A stretch of DNA of 32,673 nucleotides, from IMG/VR virus record IMGVR_UViG_3300011113_000277, positions 1-32,673 of that record; one strand, 5' to 3'. The notes under the pieces are model-generated. The model had not been told where the DNA came from. It searched no databases and saw only the letters and a list, made by a program, of their open reading frames with translations. Shown here one piece after another: positions 16,808 through 24,915 of this stretch; within the stretch, counting starts at the first letter, position 1; every line of letters begins with the position of its first letter. The stretch is from a virus. Made by a program: the position numbers and the translations under genes.

Positions 16808-17575
16808 ATGGCAAAGAACGATCTAGCAACAAAAACAGGTAGTACCGCAATAGTATTAGCCTCTAACTTCGAAGAGGATGCACAGTCAGGTTTTAATAAC
16901 ATGACTCAAGAAGATTTTGCTTTACCCTTCTTGAAGTTACTGACCAGCACTTCTCCTGAGATTGGAGAGATGGAAGGCGCTATGCCAGGCATGGTATTAA
17001 ATAGCGTCACCAACGAGTTGTATGATGGCAAAAAAGGGTTGTTGGTTATCCCAACAGCATATGTTCGCCAATATATTGAATGGGCTCCTAGGGGCTCAGG
17101 TAGTGGAGCACCAATTGCTATTCACACAGCAACTAGTGATATTTTGACTCACACACATAGAGAGCCGGGCGACAATAAGGACTATCTTGATAATGGTAAT
17201 TATGTGGAAAATACCGCAAACCATTACGTGATGGTGCTTGGCGAGGATGGCATTCCTAACCCAGCGTTGATTGTTATGCGTTCTACACAGCTCAAAAAGA
17301 GCCGTAAGTGGAACAGCATGATGATGAGCACAAAACTGATGGGTAAGAATGGTCCATATACGCCACCTATGTATAGCCAAATCTACCGCTTAACCACGCA
17401 AGCTGAGTCTAACGACAAAGGTAAGTGGTATGGTTGGGAGATTGAGCGTGTAGGCTCTGTTGAAGACCAGAATATATACGCAGCGGCAAAGTCGTTTGCT
17501 AATTCAATCGGTAGCGGTGAAGTTAAAGTTAAGCACCAGAGCGAAGAGACAGCAAGCGAAGCGGTGCCATTCTAA
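16808..17575 (+). CDS. Replication-operon protein, possible ssDNA-binding protein
   Basis: A 255-aa protein with AAGGA nine bases before the ATG. The N-terminal third contains ALPFLKLLTSTSPE, a segment conserved in phage proteins found next to primases. The middle is beta-rich with many aromatic residues. The end is acidic and finishes VPF (SEETASEAVPF). A flexible acidic tail ending in an aromatic residue is typical of SSB and of T7 gp2.5, where it contacts polymerase and primase. The operon otherwise lacks an SSB, which supports this reading, but I could not confirm an OB fold by eye. Confidence 0.55.
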   Translation: MAKNDLATKTGSTAIVLASNFEEDAQSGFNNMTQEDFALPFLKLLTSTSPEIGEMEGAMPGMVLNSVTNELYDGKKGLLVIPTAYVRQYIEWAPRGSGSGAPIAIHTATSDILTHTHREPGDNKDYLDNGNYVENTANHYVMVLGEDGIPNPALIVMRSTQLKKSRKWNSMMMSTKLMGKNGPYTPPMYSQIYRLTTQAESNDKGKWYGWEIERVGSVEDQNIYAAAKSFANSIGSGEVKVKHQSEETASEAVPF

Positions 17576-17683
17576 TGTTTTAGGGACGAAAGCAGATTCT
17601 ACATATGGCCAAGAATGTATCCTTACCGGGATGCAGTAGTGGAGCGAGTAGTCCCACCCTATTAACCAGAAAGAAGAATTCGG

Positions 17684-19213
17684 ATGGCGGACATCGAGAA
17701 ATTCAAATCTATATTCGAAGGGCTAGATATTGCATATGGCACCTATCGGATTGAGAAGTCACGTGGAGATGGCAAACAAGCGGGCAAGGCAGTTGTGGTA
17801 CGACAACCACCAGTGGACGAGCTGTGGAGTAATCATTTGGCTGGGGTGGAGCCTAGTCTTGGGATCATTCCTATTAGGTCTGACAATACTTGCATATGGG
17901 GTTGTATTGATATCGATCAGTATCCCCTTGACCATTACGCTCTCGTTAAAAAGATTGCAGATTTAAACCTGCCTTTAGTTGTATGCCGTAGTAAATCAGG
18001 TGGTGCGCATGTGTTCTTATTTGTAAAAGAACCTGTAGCTGCACGCCTAATGCAAAACTATTTAAAAACTTGTGCTGCTTTGTTAGGAGAAGCAGGGCGA
18101 GAGATTTTTCCAAAGCAATCTGAGATATTAGTAGACCGTGGCGACACGGGTAATTTTTTAAACCTGCCTTACTTTGCGGGAGATAAAGGAACACGCTATG
18201 CCATCAAATCTGACGGGAGTGCTGCGACTCTTTCAGAGTTCTATGAGCTGTACGAATCAAACGTCCAAGATACGCCGCTGTCGATACCAGAGGCTCCGAA
18301 AGAAGCGGACAATCCGATTAAGGATGGTCCACCGTGTTTGCAAGCGTTATGCACTCAAGGGTTTCCCGAAGGGACCCGCAATAATGGCCTCTTTGCCATC
18401 GGAGTTTATCTTAAGAAAGCACATCCGGTGGGCTGGGAAGACAAGCTCATGGAATACAACATTAAATACATGACTCCTTCTTTAGGAATGAAAGAACTTG
18501 AGCTCATTACAAAACAAGCTGGTAAGAAAGATTACCGTTATAAGTGCAAAGATGCGCCACTCAACTCCTTCTGTAACTCGGGACTGTGCCGAACAAGGAA
18601 GCATGGTATTGGCGGTGACGGCCCTGACGCTCCCCAACTCAGTTCGCTTTCAAAGTATGCTTCAGAGCCTCCACTATGGTTCCTTGACGTCAACGGAAAT
18701 CGAGTTGAACTTGATACAGACAGCCTTTTTATTCAAACAGCGTTTCAAAAATCGTGCGTTGAAAAGTTAAACCTATTGCCACCTACCCTGCGTAAGCAGG
18801 ATTGGGAAGGGCTACTGAATGCCCTGCTAAAAGAGATGGTTGAAACAGAGCAGATTACAGAGGCTTCTGAGGACACCAGCATTACAGGTAAGTTTATGGA
18901 CTTGCTTGAAGAGTTCTGTACGCATATGCAACAAGCGTTAGATCGTGATGAGCTCTTGCTTGGCCGTCCATGGATATCTGACGAGGACGGGCAGACTTAT
19001 TTTAGGATCAAGGACCTTGAGCTTCACCTTAAACGCAATAACTTTACAGGACTGACTGCGCCTAAGATGGCACAGCGCCTACGGGATATTGGTGGCGCAC
19101 CCGTGCCTCTTTTCTTGAAAGGCAGGACAGTACGTTGCTGGAGAGTGCCTAACTTCAAGAAGCAAAGCGCCCCATTCCAGACACCAGAGATGCGTGAAGG
19201 GTCGCCATTTTGA
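17684..19213 (+). CDS. Archaeo-eukaryotic-type primase with PriL-like cysteine region
   Basis: A 509-aa primase of the AEP superfamily, similar to the TOTE-type primase domain. Motif I is IDID (Asp76, Asp78, metal binding). Motif II is SGGAHV (105-110, His109). A third conserved block is FPKQSEI (142-148), followed by GNFLNLPYF (156-164). Residues 216-302 hold Cys218, Cys223, Cys288, Cys297 and Cys302, with PPCLQALC and GTRNNGLF, resembling the PriL C-terminal domain that carries an iron-sulfur cluster. It would prime DNA for the family A polymerase three genes downstream. The stop overlaps the TTG start of the next helicase. The 108 bases before it hold no supported gene. Confidence 0.85.
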   Translation: MADIEKFKSIFEGLDIAYGTYRIEKSRGDGKQAGKAVVVRQPPVDELWSNHLAGVEPSLGIIPIRSDNTCIWGCIDIDQYPLDHYALVKKIADLNLPLVVCRSKSGGAHVFLFVKEPVAARLMQNYLKTCAALLGEAGREIFPKQSEILVDRGDTGNFLNLPYFAGDKGTRYAIKSDGSAATLSEFYELYESNVQDTPLSIPEAPKEADNPIKDGPPCLQALCTQGFPEGTRNNGLFAIGVYLKKAHPVGWEDKLMEYNIKYMTPSLGMKELELITKQAGKKDYRYKCKDAPLNSFCNSGLCRTRKHGIGGDGPDAPQLSSLSKYASEPPLWFLDVNGNRVELDTDSLFIQTAFQKSCVEKLNLLPPTLRKQDWEGLLNALLKEMVETEQITEASEDTSITGKFMDLLEEFCTHMQQALDRDELLLGRPWISDEDGQTYFRIKDLELHLKRNNFTGLTAPKMAQRLRDIGGAPVPLFLKGRTVRCWRVPNFKKQSAPFQTPEMREGSPF

Positions 19214-20712
19214 GCCATATCCATAAAATCTTTGGTCCACCCGGAAGCGGAAAGACAACATATCTGTTGTCTATTGTGGAAAAAGAATTAGAAGAAGGTG
19301 TCTCTTCTTCCAGCATTGGATATTTTTCGTTTACAAAAAAGGCTTCCAACGAGGCAAAAGAACGAGCTATACAGAAGTTCCCACACCTAAACGAGAAGAT
19401 TGACTTCCCGTGGTTCAGAACCCTGCACAGCTTGGCTTTTCGTTGTTTGCATATCTCTGCCAACGACATCATGAAACCAGAGAACTACAGAGAGTTTAGT
19501 AAGGAGACAGGAATTGAAATCAATATTGAATTGGGTGAAGAAGAGTTTATGGTCAGAGCGGACAATCCTATTTTGTCTGAAATCAACATCGCTCGTATTA
19601 AGGGCGAAGACCTACGAGCTTATTACAATCGTAGCAATCTTGATATTGAGTGGCATCACTTTGAGTATGTTGAGCGTGCTTATCGTCACTATAAGCAATC
19701 TAGGGAACTAATTGACTTTACCGACATGCTCGAGCAGATTGTCAATGAGCCAGACAAGCTACCTGTTTTAGAGGCGCTTATCATAGATGAAGCTCAGGAT
19801 CTGAGCCGCTTGCAATGGAATCTTGTAGAAATACTTGCTGCCAAGGCCAAGCGAGTCTACATTGCTGGGGACGATGACCAGGCAGTCTTTACGTGGGCTG
19901 GGGCAGATGTAGATGCCTTTTTGAACTTTGAAGGCAAGATCACAGTACTCGAGCAATCTTGGCGTGTACCTGCCAAGGTGCATGCGGTGGCAGAAGATAT
20001 TGTGCAGCGCATCAGACACCGCCAAGCCAAGGAATGGAAGCCAAGGAATTTTGAAGGGGCAGTACAAACCTACCAGCGTTTTGAGGATGTGGACGTAACC
20101 ACAGGAGAGTGGCTAATCCTAGCCTCTACCAACTACCTTTTGAACGAAGTGCATGGCTGGCTAAAAAGCCTTGGCATCATTTATGAACGCCACGGTCAAC
20201 GCTCGCTACCTGAGAACATGATCGAAGCCGTATACAGTTGGGAACAGCTACGCAAAGGGTTAGAGGTGGAGACCCCTGCCGTAGTAAACGTCTACCGTTA
20301 CCTTGATGCAGACTTCGTGGCTCGAGGACATAAGCGCCTACCCAAGGCACTCCCCGACGAATTACACACCATACACACGCTCAAAGAAAAGCACGGCTTA
20401 TTGACAGATGTAATCTGGCACGAGGCTTTGACCAAGATATCGGAAGATAAACGGGAATATATTATTGCTGCGTTGCGTCGTGGTCGTAAGCTAAAAGGCC
20501 ATATGCCTGTCAAGTTATCCACTATCCACGGAGCAAAGGGAGGTGAGGCGGATCATGTCATGCTGCTCACGGACCTTTCTTCCCGATTCGCCGCAGAATA
20601 TGCGGTGAATAGCGACTCCATTCACCGCATGTTTTACGTAGGTGTAACCCGTGCCAAGAAGAGTCTACATATTATTTTGCCTAAAAACACTAACAGAGGT
20701 TTTCAGTTATGA
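19210..20712 (+). CDS. UvrD/Rep-type superfamily 1 helicase (TTG start)
   Basis: A 500-aa 3'-5' type DNA helicase. Walker A GPPGSGKTT lies at residues 9-17, so translation must begin close to here. The only fitting start is TTG at 19210, which overlaps the primase TGA (TTGA) and has AAGGG eight bases upstream. Further motifs are DEAQD (193-197), GDDDQAVFTWAGA (motif III), STIHGAKGGEAD (motif V) and YVGVTRAKKSLHI (motif VI) near the C-terminus. No DnaB or gp4-type helicase is present, so this is the likely fork helicase of the phage. It ends in an ATGA junction with a tiny downstream gene. Confidence 0.93.
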   Translation: MSHIHKIFGPPGSGKTTYLLSIVEKELEEGVSSSSIGYFSFTKKASNEAKERAIQKFPHLNEKIDFPWFRTLHSLAFRCLHISANDIMKPENYREFSKETGIEINIELGEEEFMVRADNPILSEINIARIKGEDLRAYYNRSNLDIEWHHFEYVERAYRHYKQSRELIDFTDMLEQIVNEPDKLPVLEALIIDEAQDLSRLQWNLVEILAAKAKRVYIAGDDDQAVFTWAGADVDAFLNFEGKITVLEQSWRVPAKVHAVAEDIVQRIRHRQAKEWKPRNFEGAVQTYQRFEDVDVTTGEWLILASTNYLLNEVHGWLKSLGIIYERHGQRSLPENMIEAVYSWEQLRKGLEVETPAVVNVYRYLDADFVARGHKRLPKALPDELHTIHTLKEKHGLLTDVIWHEALTKISEDKREYIIAALRRGRKLKGHMPVKLSTIHGAKGGEADHVMLLTDLSSRFAAEYAVNSDSIHRMFYVGVTRAKKSLHIILPKNTNRGFQL

Positions 20713-20855
20713 ACTTTGAAGAGAAGATTGTTGACTTGTTAAAAGAAGTAAAAGTGCTTTGGAAGTTGGAACAAGAGATCAGAGACCAAGCTATTAATAA
20801 CAAAGTGGTCGAAGACCTTCTTAAAAAACTTGATAAATTAAGAGGACAAAAATGA
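20709..20855 (+). CDS. 48-aa coupled small protein between helicase and polymerase
   Basis: Starts on ATGA at the helicase stop and ends on ATGA at the polymerase start, so it is translationally coupled on both sides. The product is entirely helical and charged, opening MNFEEKIVDLLKEVKVLWKL, with a heptad-like Leu/Val spacing that suits a short coiled coil. It could be a small partner of the polymerase or helicase, or simply a coupling gene. No homologue is recognised. Confidence 0.75.
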   Translation: MNFEEKIVDLLKEVKVLWKLEQEIRDQAINNKVVEDLLKKLDKLRGQK

Positions 20856-22717
20856 GTAACATGACCCTATTCCCTGTGCAGGTAGAGTGGTGTCCTCCGG
20901 ACAACTTCCCAGACTTATCCGCTGCTACGGAGATTGCAATTGACCTTGAGACTTGCGATCCCAATATGGAGTCCTATGGTCCCGGTTGGCCTCGTAAGGA
21001 TGGCTACATTGTTGGCTATGCCGTAGCAGTAGATGGCTGGAGTGGCTACTACCCTGTGGCACATGCTGGGGGTGGCAATCTAGACAAGAAGATGGTCGAG
21101 CGTTGGATGAAAGAAGTCTTAGCAAGCAACGCTGACAAGGTAATGCACAACGCCGCCTATGATATGGGCTGGCTAAAAGCCACAGGCTACACGATCAACG
21201 GGCGCATCATTGACACAATGCTTGCTGCCCCTATCTTGGATGAAAATCGTTTCTCGTATTCTTTGAACGCTCTTGGCTTTGATTATCTGCAGGAAACCAA
21301 GTCCGAAGTAGGCTTGCGTCAAGCCGCCGCAGACTTTAACGTCCATCCCAAAAAGGAACTCTGGAAGCTACCTGCCATGTATGTGGGATCGTATGCCGAG
21401 CAGGACGCCAACCTGACCTTAAAGCTTTGGCAACACTTCAAGCCCCTTATTCGTAAGGAAGAGCTTGAGTCCGTCTTTACCCTTGAAACAGACCTATTAC
21501 CTGTACTGATTGATTTAACCTTTAGAGGTATTCGGTTTGATAGAGCTAAGTGCGAACAGCTCATGGACCAATTCAAAAAGCGTGAGAAAGAAATTAACAA
21601 AGAGCTCAAGCGGATTGTTGGCAAGGATGTCGAAGTATGGGCAGCGGATTCAATTGCCAAGGCGTTTGATGTGCTATCCATTCCTTACTTTAAGACAGAG
21701 AAGGGCGCCCCAAGCTTTACCAAGAACTTCTTGGACAACGTAGATCATCCCGTTGCCAAGATGATTGTGGAAGCCCGTGAAGTCAACAAGACCCACGGAA
21801 CATTCTTAGAACCTTATTTGCAGTACTCAGCAATCGACGGGCGTATCCATCCGCACGTCAACCAGTTGCGCTCCGACGATGGGGGAACCGTTACCGGACG
21901 GTTATCTATGGCTAATCCCAACCTTCAACAAGTCCCCGCCAGACACGAAGTGATTGGACCCCTCGTTCGGAGCCTTTTCTTACCTGAAGAAGGGCACTTG
22001 TGGGCAGCAAATGACTTCTCGCAACAAGAACCACGGATCATGACCCACTACGGGTGTCTGTTAGACCTACCAGGCGCAGAGAAAGCCGCTGACGGCTATC
22101 GGTATGATGCCAAGGTGGACTTCCACCAAATGGTTGCTGACATGGCTGGGATTGATCGTAAGTCCGCCAAGACGATTGGTTTGGGATTGATGTATGGCAT
22201 GGGTAAGGCAAAGATGGCAAACAGTCTTGGACTAGAGATTGAAGAGGCAGATGACCTTATCAAGAAGTTTCACCTAAACGTGCCTTTCCTACGGGGAACA
22301 GTTAACGCTGTAATGAAGCGAATTGACCATCCTGCCGCTAACGGCACCATCCGAACTTTATTAGGCAGGAAGTGTCGTTTTAACCTCTGGGAACCCCAAG
22401 AGTGGGGTGTTAACAAGGCTCTGCCTAGAGAGCAGGCCGTCATTGAATACGGCCAACGGATTAAGCGTGCCTATACCTACAAGGGATTAAATCGCCTTAT
22501 CCAAGGCTCTGCTGCCGACCAGACCAAGGCTGCAATGATAGCGCTTGCTAACGCAGGACACCGTGTTTTGCTACAAGTACACGACGAGATTGCGTTAAGT
22601 GTTGCAGATAAAAAGCAAGCTGAAGAAGCTGCTCAAATTATGATCGACGCTGTACGCCTTGAAGTCCCTAGCAAAGTGGATGTGGAGATTGGCCCATCAT
22701 GGGGTGAAGCCAAGTGA
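20852..22717 (+). CDS. polA: Family A DNA polymerase with 3'-5' exonuclease, Leu at 762 position
   Basis: A 621-aa replicative polymerase. The exonuclease is intact: DLET (Asp31, Glu33), HNAAYD (Asp104) and YAEQD (Tyr181, Asp185). Polymerase motif A has Asp388 in NDFSQQE, motif B runs from Arg436 through Lys440 to Tyr448, and motif C is VHDE (576-579). The residue matching E. coli Phe762 is Leu444, a variant common in viral metagenome PolA and linked to slower, more accurate synthesis. No 5'-3' exonuclease domain is present. It is coupled to the 48-aa gene upstream and to the acetyltransferase downstream. Confidence 0.97.
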   Translation: MSNMTLFPVQVEWCPPDNFPDLSAATEIAIDLETCDPNMESYGPGWPRKDGYIVGYAVAVDGWSGYYPVAHAGGGNLDKKMVERWMKEVLASNADKVMHNAAYDMGWLKATGYTINGRIIDTMLAAPILDENRFSYSLNALGFDYLQETKSEVGLRQAAADFNVHPKKELWKLPAMYVGSYAEQDANLTLKLWQHFKPLIRKEELESVFTLETDLLPVLIDLTFRGIRFDRAKCEQLMDQFKKREKEINKELKRIVGKDVEVWAADSIAKAFDVLSIPYFKTEKGAPSFTKNFLDNVDHPVAKMIVEAREVNKTHGTFLEPYLQYSAIDGRIHPHVNQLRSDDGGTVTGRLSMANPNLQQVPARHEVIGPLVRSLFLPEEGHLWAANDFSQQEPRIMTHYGCLLDLPGAEKAADGYRYDAKVDFHQMVADMAGIDRKSAKTIGLGLMYGMGKAKMANSLGLEIEEADDLIKKFHLNVPFLRGTVNAVMKRIDHPAANGTIRTLLGRKCRFNLWEPQEWGVNKALPREQAVIEYGQRIKRAYTYKGLNRLIQGSAADQTKAAMIALANAGHRVLLQVHDEIALSVADKKQAEEAAQIMIDAVRLEVPSKVDVEIGPSWGEAK

Positions 22718-23151
22718 TTATTGGCAACGACAGGAAAGACGAAGCTCTTAGCTGGGCTCGCAGTCGCATGGGGCTAGAAGGACCCTGTGGGCCTTGCCTG
22801 ACCTTTTCTCGAGTGGACAAGGACAATAACTTCTGTGCGGTGTTTGTTTTCTCTGACCTTAACGAATACAGCGCTTGTATTCATTACGCTGGGCGCCCTG
22901 GTGGTCACGGCTTTGCGCCTGATTTTGTTGCTGCGGCGTTTGATTATGCGTTTATCACGTTGGGGCTATCACGGCTCACGGGCCCTACCCGTGGCTCGAA
23001 CCCGCTTGCGTTACGCATCGCTCCTAAGTTTGGTTTTACCCACGAAGGCGTTATGCGTAAAGCGTTTGTGGATGGTGACGACTGCCATATCTTTGGCTTC
23101 TTGCGTGAAGATTACTTGAACCATAAATGGCGTAAGGGTAAGTCCTTATAG
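22714..23151 (+). CDS. GNAT-family acetyltransferase (GTG start)
   Basis: A 145-aa protein of RimJ/RimL-like GNAT type. The core pattern is visible: a beta strand FCAVFVFSD, then HYAGRPGGHGFAPDF at the acetyl-CoA loop, FDYAFITLGLSRLTG, N-PLALRIAPKFGF and EGVMRKAF. The start is GTG at 22714, overlapping the polymerase TGA (GTGA). GNATs of this kind occur in many phages near replication genes; the substrate is unknown and could be a host protein or a small molecule. Confidence 0.85.
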   Translation: MIIGNDRKDEALSWARSRMGLEGPCGPCLTFSRVDKDNNFCAVFVFSDLNEYSACIHYAGRPGGHGFAPDFVAAAFDYAFITLGLSRLTGPTRGSNPLALRIAPKFGFTHEGVMRKAFVDGDDCHIFGFLREDYLNHKWRKGKSL

Positions 23152-23168
23152 GTATAACTAACCTTGTG

Positions 23169-23174
23169 TATAAT
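23169..23174 (+). promoter_or_regulatory. Candidate -10 element of accessory operon
   Basis: TTGTGTATAATA contains a consensus TATAAT 24 bases before the RHH gene ATG. The same TGTGTATAATA string recurs at other promoters here (31236, 32010). No convincing -35 box is seen, so strength is uncertain. Confidence 0.45.
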
Positions 23175-23198
23175 ATAATTCGATACAGGGAGGTAGTA

Positions 23199-23384
23199 AT
23201 GAAAGAAAGTAAGAAAGAAGTAAAGAAGCAAATTTCGCCGTCTAAACGAAAGAACGCATGGGTTGCTGTGGCTATCCGCAAGGATACTTACAACAAGCTA
23301 TGTGACATGGCCCGAGTGGACAACCGCACCATTGGTGGGGAGATGACTTGGTTAATTGATACAGCATATGAACAGGTGATGTGA
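23199..23384 (+). CDS. Ribbon-helix-helix DNA-binding protein
   Basis: A 61-aa basic protein. The N-terminus is Lys/Ser-rich, then a strand WVAVAIRKDTY, a helix NKLCDMARVDNR, a turn with TIGG and a helix EMTWLIDTAYEQ, the order expected of an Arc/CopG-like RHH repressor. I choose ATG 23199 because GGGAGG lies just upstream; the longer frame from 23166 runs into the promoter. As the first gene after a promoter it could autoregulate this operon. It overlaps the next start. Confidence 0.7.
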   Translation: MKESKKEVKKQISPSKRKNAWVAVAIRKDTYNKLCDMARVDNRTIGGEMTWLIDTAYEQVM

Positions 23385-23620
23385 TGGCAGAAGAACAGCA
23401 AGCTAAGTTAAGCAACGAAGATGCAGAAGCATGGTTAGACATGGTTGACCAATCACGGCTCGAGGCCATGATAATTCTGGACAACATCTCCAAAGGCTTT
23501 ATCCAGCATGAAGAAATTCAAAAGATGAGTACTTTAATTCCGATATGCTTTGATGCGATTGCATTACTCGGACCCAAGCGGTGGCAAAAGTTACTTGACT
23601 TACATTCCACCAAAGAGTAA
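23384..23620 (+). CDS. Hypothetical acidic helical protein
   Basis: A 78-aa product, or 79 aa if GTG 23381 is used; both starts overlap the RHH stop and ATG 23384 forms TGATG. The sequence is acidic and helical with Met- and Leu-rich stretches (LEAMIILDNISKGF) and an ending RWQKLLDLHSTKE. No motif is recognised. It is coupled to the RHH gene and might be its partner, but this is only positional. Confidence 0.65.
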   Translation: MAEEQQAKLSNEDAEAWLDMVDQSRLEAMIILDNISKGFIQHEEIQKMSTLIPICFDAIALLGPKRWQKLLDLHSTKE

Positions 23621-23652
23621 TGTATCGAATAGAAATTAGAAAGGAAGAAATA

Positions 23653-23895
23653 ATGAAAGATAGTTACCTAACCACACTATATGTAGTAGACACCGAATGC
23701 GACATCTATGGTTATTTTGATCCACCTGAACCAGAGTGTGGCCCTGCGGTTTATGTTGAGGACATCCGAGTTCGATGCGAAATGCCGGTTGAAGGTGTTA
23801 GCATTTATGAACTTGTGGCAGCTTGCCCCAAATTGTTTGAAAGTGTAGTTGAAACAGTTGGTGAACGCCTTGCCGAAAACGGATGGGAAATCTAA
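23653..23895 (+). CDS. Hypothetical acidic small protein
   Basis: An 80-aa acidic protein. ATG 23653 is preferred because AAGGAAG sits five bases upstream; an in-frame ATG at 23620 overlaps the previous stop and would add 11 residues. The sequence is beta-rich (LTTLYVVDTECDIYGYF) with paired Pro and Cys residues (PEPECGP, RVRCEM, AACPK) and a helical end. The three Cys are not arranged as a classic zinc site. Function unknown. Confidence 0.65.
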   Translation: MKDSYLTTLYVVDTECDIYGYFDPPEPECGPAVYVEDIRVRCEMPVEGVSIYELVAACPKLFESVVETVGERLAENGWEI

Positions 23896-23897
23896 CT

Positions 23898-24107
23898 ATG
23901 CAAACACCATACAACACCGGTAAAGTAAAAATTGGCGAGCACTACGAGCCTCCAAAGTATGTAGAGTACGACAGCGATATGTTGGAGCTGCAGTCCTACC
24001 TAATTGGCGACCCACGGGTTATTAACCGCAGGTATTGGGCTAATAAGATTGCCCTCATTCTTAGCCTCTTTGTGCTGTTAGTTGTTTTACTTGCGAGTGG
24101 CAAATGA
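23898..24107 (+). CDS. Small C-terminal-anchored membrane protein
   Basis: A 69-aa protein starting at ATG 23898, with a GGGA site nine bases upstream; an alternative ATG at 23883 adds five residues. The N-terminal cytoplasmic part (YNTGKVKIGEHYEPPKYV) is a pattern seen in small phage proteins. Residues about 50-66 form one strong hydrophobic segment (ALILSLFVLLVVLLA) ending GK. It is followed by an ATGA junction. Likely tail-anchored in the inner membrane; function unknown. Confidence 0.75.
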   Translation: MQTPYNTGKVKIGEHYEPPKYVEYDSDMLELQSYLIGDPRVINRRYWANKIALILSLFVLLVVLLASGK

Positions 24108-24376
24108 AGATTGTGCCGTTGACCCCCGCCCCCGACTCCCGTGACAAGGTGGCGGATGTGTTAGAAGAAGCTCGTAATTGGGTTCTAGGCCCAGAAACCG
24201 ATGACCGCCCCAACCTCTCTTGCTTTGTCTTGTTCTTTGAAGAACACCCTGACAGGGTAGATGGGGTTGTTGGCAGTAATTATTTTTATCGGGACTTCCA
24301 TTACGTAAACAGCGTCTTTGGCACAGTAGGCGCTTTAGAAGTAGCTAAAAATGAAATGTTAAGGAGCGAAGAATGA
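24104..24376 (+). CDS. Hypothetical protein
   Basis: A 90-aa soluble protein beginning at an ATGA junction. It has a helical segment KVADVLEEARNWVL and a beta stretch SCFVLFFEEHPDRVDGVVGSN, then an aromatic YFYRDFHYVN. I recognise no family. The stop overlaps the next small membrane gene by ATGA, which continues the tightly coupled operon. Confidence 0.7.
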   Translation: MKIVPLTPAPDSRDKVADVLEEARNWVLGPETDDRPNLSCFVLFFEEHPDRVDGVVGSNYFYRDFHYVNSVFGTVGALEVAKNEMLRSEE

Positions 24377-24552
24377 TTGAACTACTGGTAGCTTATTTGT
24401 TGTGGGAAGGTAGTGCCCCTGCCGAATGGTGGGGATTGTATGTGGCAATAATTGCATTGAACTTGTGGCTTGGTTGGAGTAAGCACAAAAAAATAGAGGC
24501 TGCTAACGCAGAAGCTGATCGTGTAGTTAAAAAACTATTTGAAGGGAAATAA
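24373..24552 (+). CDS. 59-aa membrane protein with two hydrophobic stretches
   Basis: Starts at an ATGA junction with AGGAGCGAAG upstream. The product has a short hydrophobic start (IELLVAYLLW), a small polar turn, then a longer segment (WWGLYVAIIALNLWLGW) and a charged helical tail rich in Lys, Glu and Ala. It looks like a hairpin or single-span membrane protein. Its coding quality is supported by the ribosome site and coupling, not by a known family. Confidence 0.65.
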   Translation: MIELLVAYLLWEGSAPAEWWGLYVAIIALNLWLGWSKHKKIEAANAEADRVVKKLFEGK

Positions 24553-24553
24553 T

Positions 24554-24679
24554 ATGGAAAACATTCTTTGGTATCTTGGTGCATTTGTTATTGTGAGTGG
24601 CATTGTGGTTATTTTGTTTTGGACCACCAGCAAATTTTTAAAAGACACGTTTGGAGATGACCCATGGCAACAAAAATGA
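24554..24679 (+). CDS. 41-aa single-span membrane protein
   Basis: ATG lies one base after the previous TAA. One hydrophobic span covers residues 4-23 (it contains YLGAFVIVSGIVVILFW), followed by a charged tail with DDPWQQK. It overlaps the next gene by 16 bases. Adjacent to two other tiny membrane proteins, so these may act together at the envelope. No homologue is recognised. Confidence 0.6.
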   Translation: MENILWYLGAFVIVSGIVVILFWTTSKFLKDTFGDDPWQQK

Positions 24680-24915
24680 AGGCAACGATTGACCGCAAAT
24701 CAATCAATAAAAAAGAGATTACTGCCGAGGAACTTGTTAAGCTTAAAAACAAGCTCAGTAAAGACGAGCTACTAATCACGGCTCTTGCCTTTGGGCATTG
24801 TGTGTTGTTGATCTCCAAGGCCGCTAAGGTAGATATCCCCCTTGAGTTTTCGTCTGTCAAGGAAGCCCGGCGTTTGGTGCGGGCTTTGCGTAAGCAGGGA
24901 AAGGATAGTGTATGA
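24664..24915 (+). CDS. Hypothetical basic helical protein
   Basis: An 83-aa Lys-rich protein. It opens with a basic segment (KMKATIDRKSINKKE), then a helix EELVKLKNKLSKDELLITALAFGH, and ends with EARRLVRALRKQGK. The charge pattern would allow nucleic acid binding but there is no named motif. The stop overlaps the next start by ATGA. Confidence 0.65.
   Translation: MATKMKATIDRKSINKKEITAEELVKLKNKLSKDELLITALAFGHCVLLISKAAKVDIPLEFSSVKEARRLVRALRKQGKDSV

Noticed and set aside
17604-17760. Short frame of about 51 codons starting in the gap before the primase
   Set aside because: No ribosome site, runs into the primase gene in another frame, no recognisable sequence.
24726-24745. AAGCTTAAAAACAAGC as a further copy of the 19-base repeat
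   Set aside because: Matches only the first part, lacks the TAGGCAA end and lies in a coding Lys-rich stretch.
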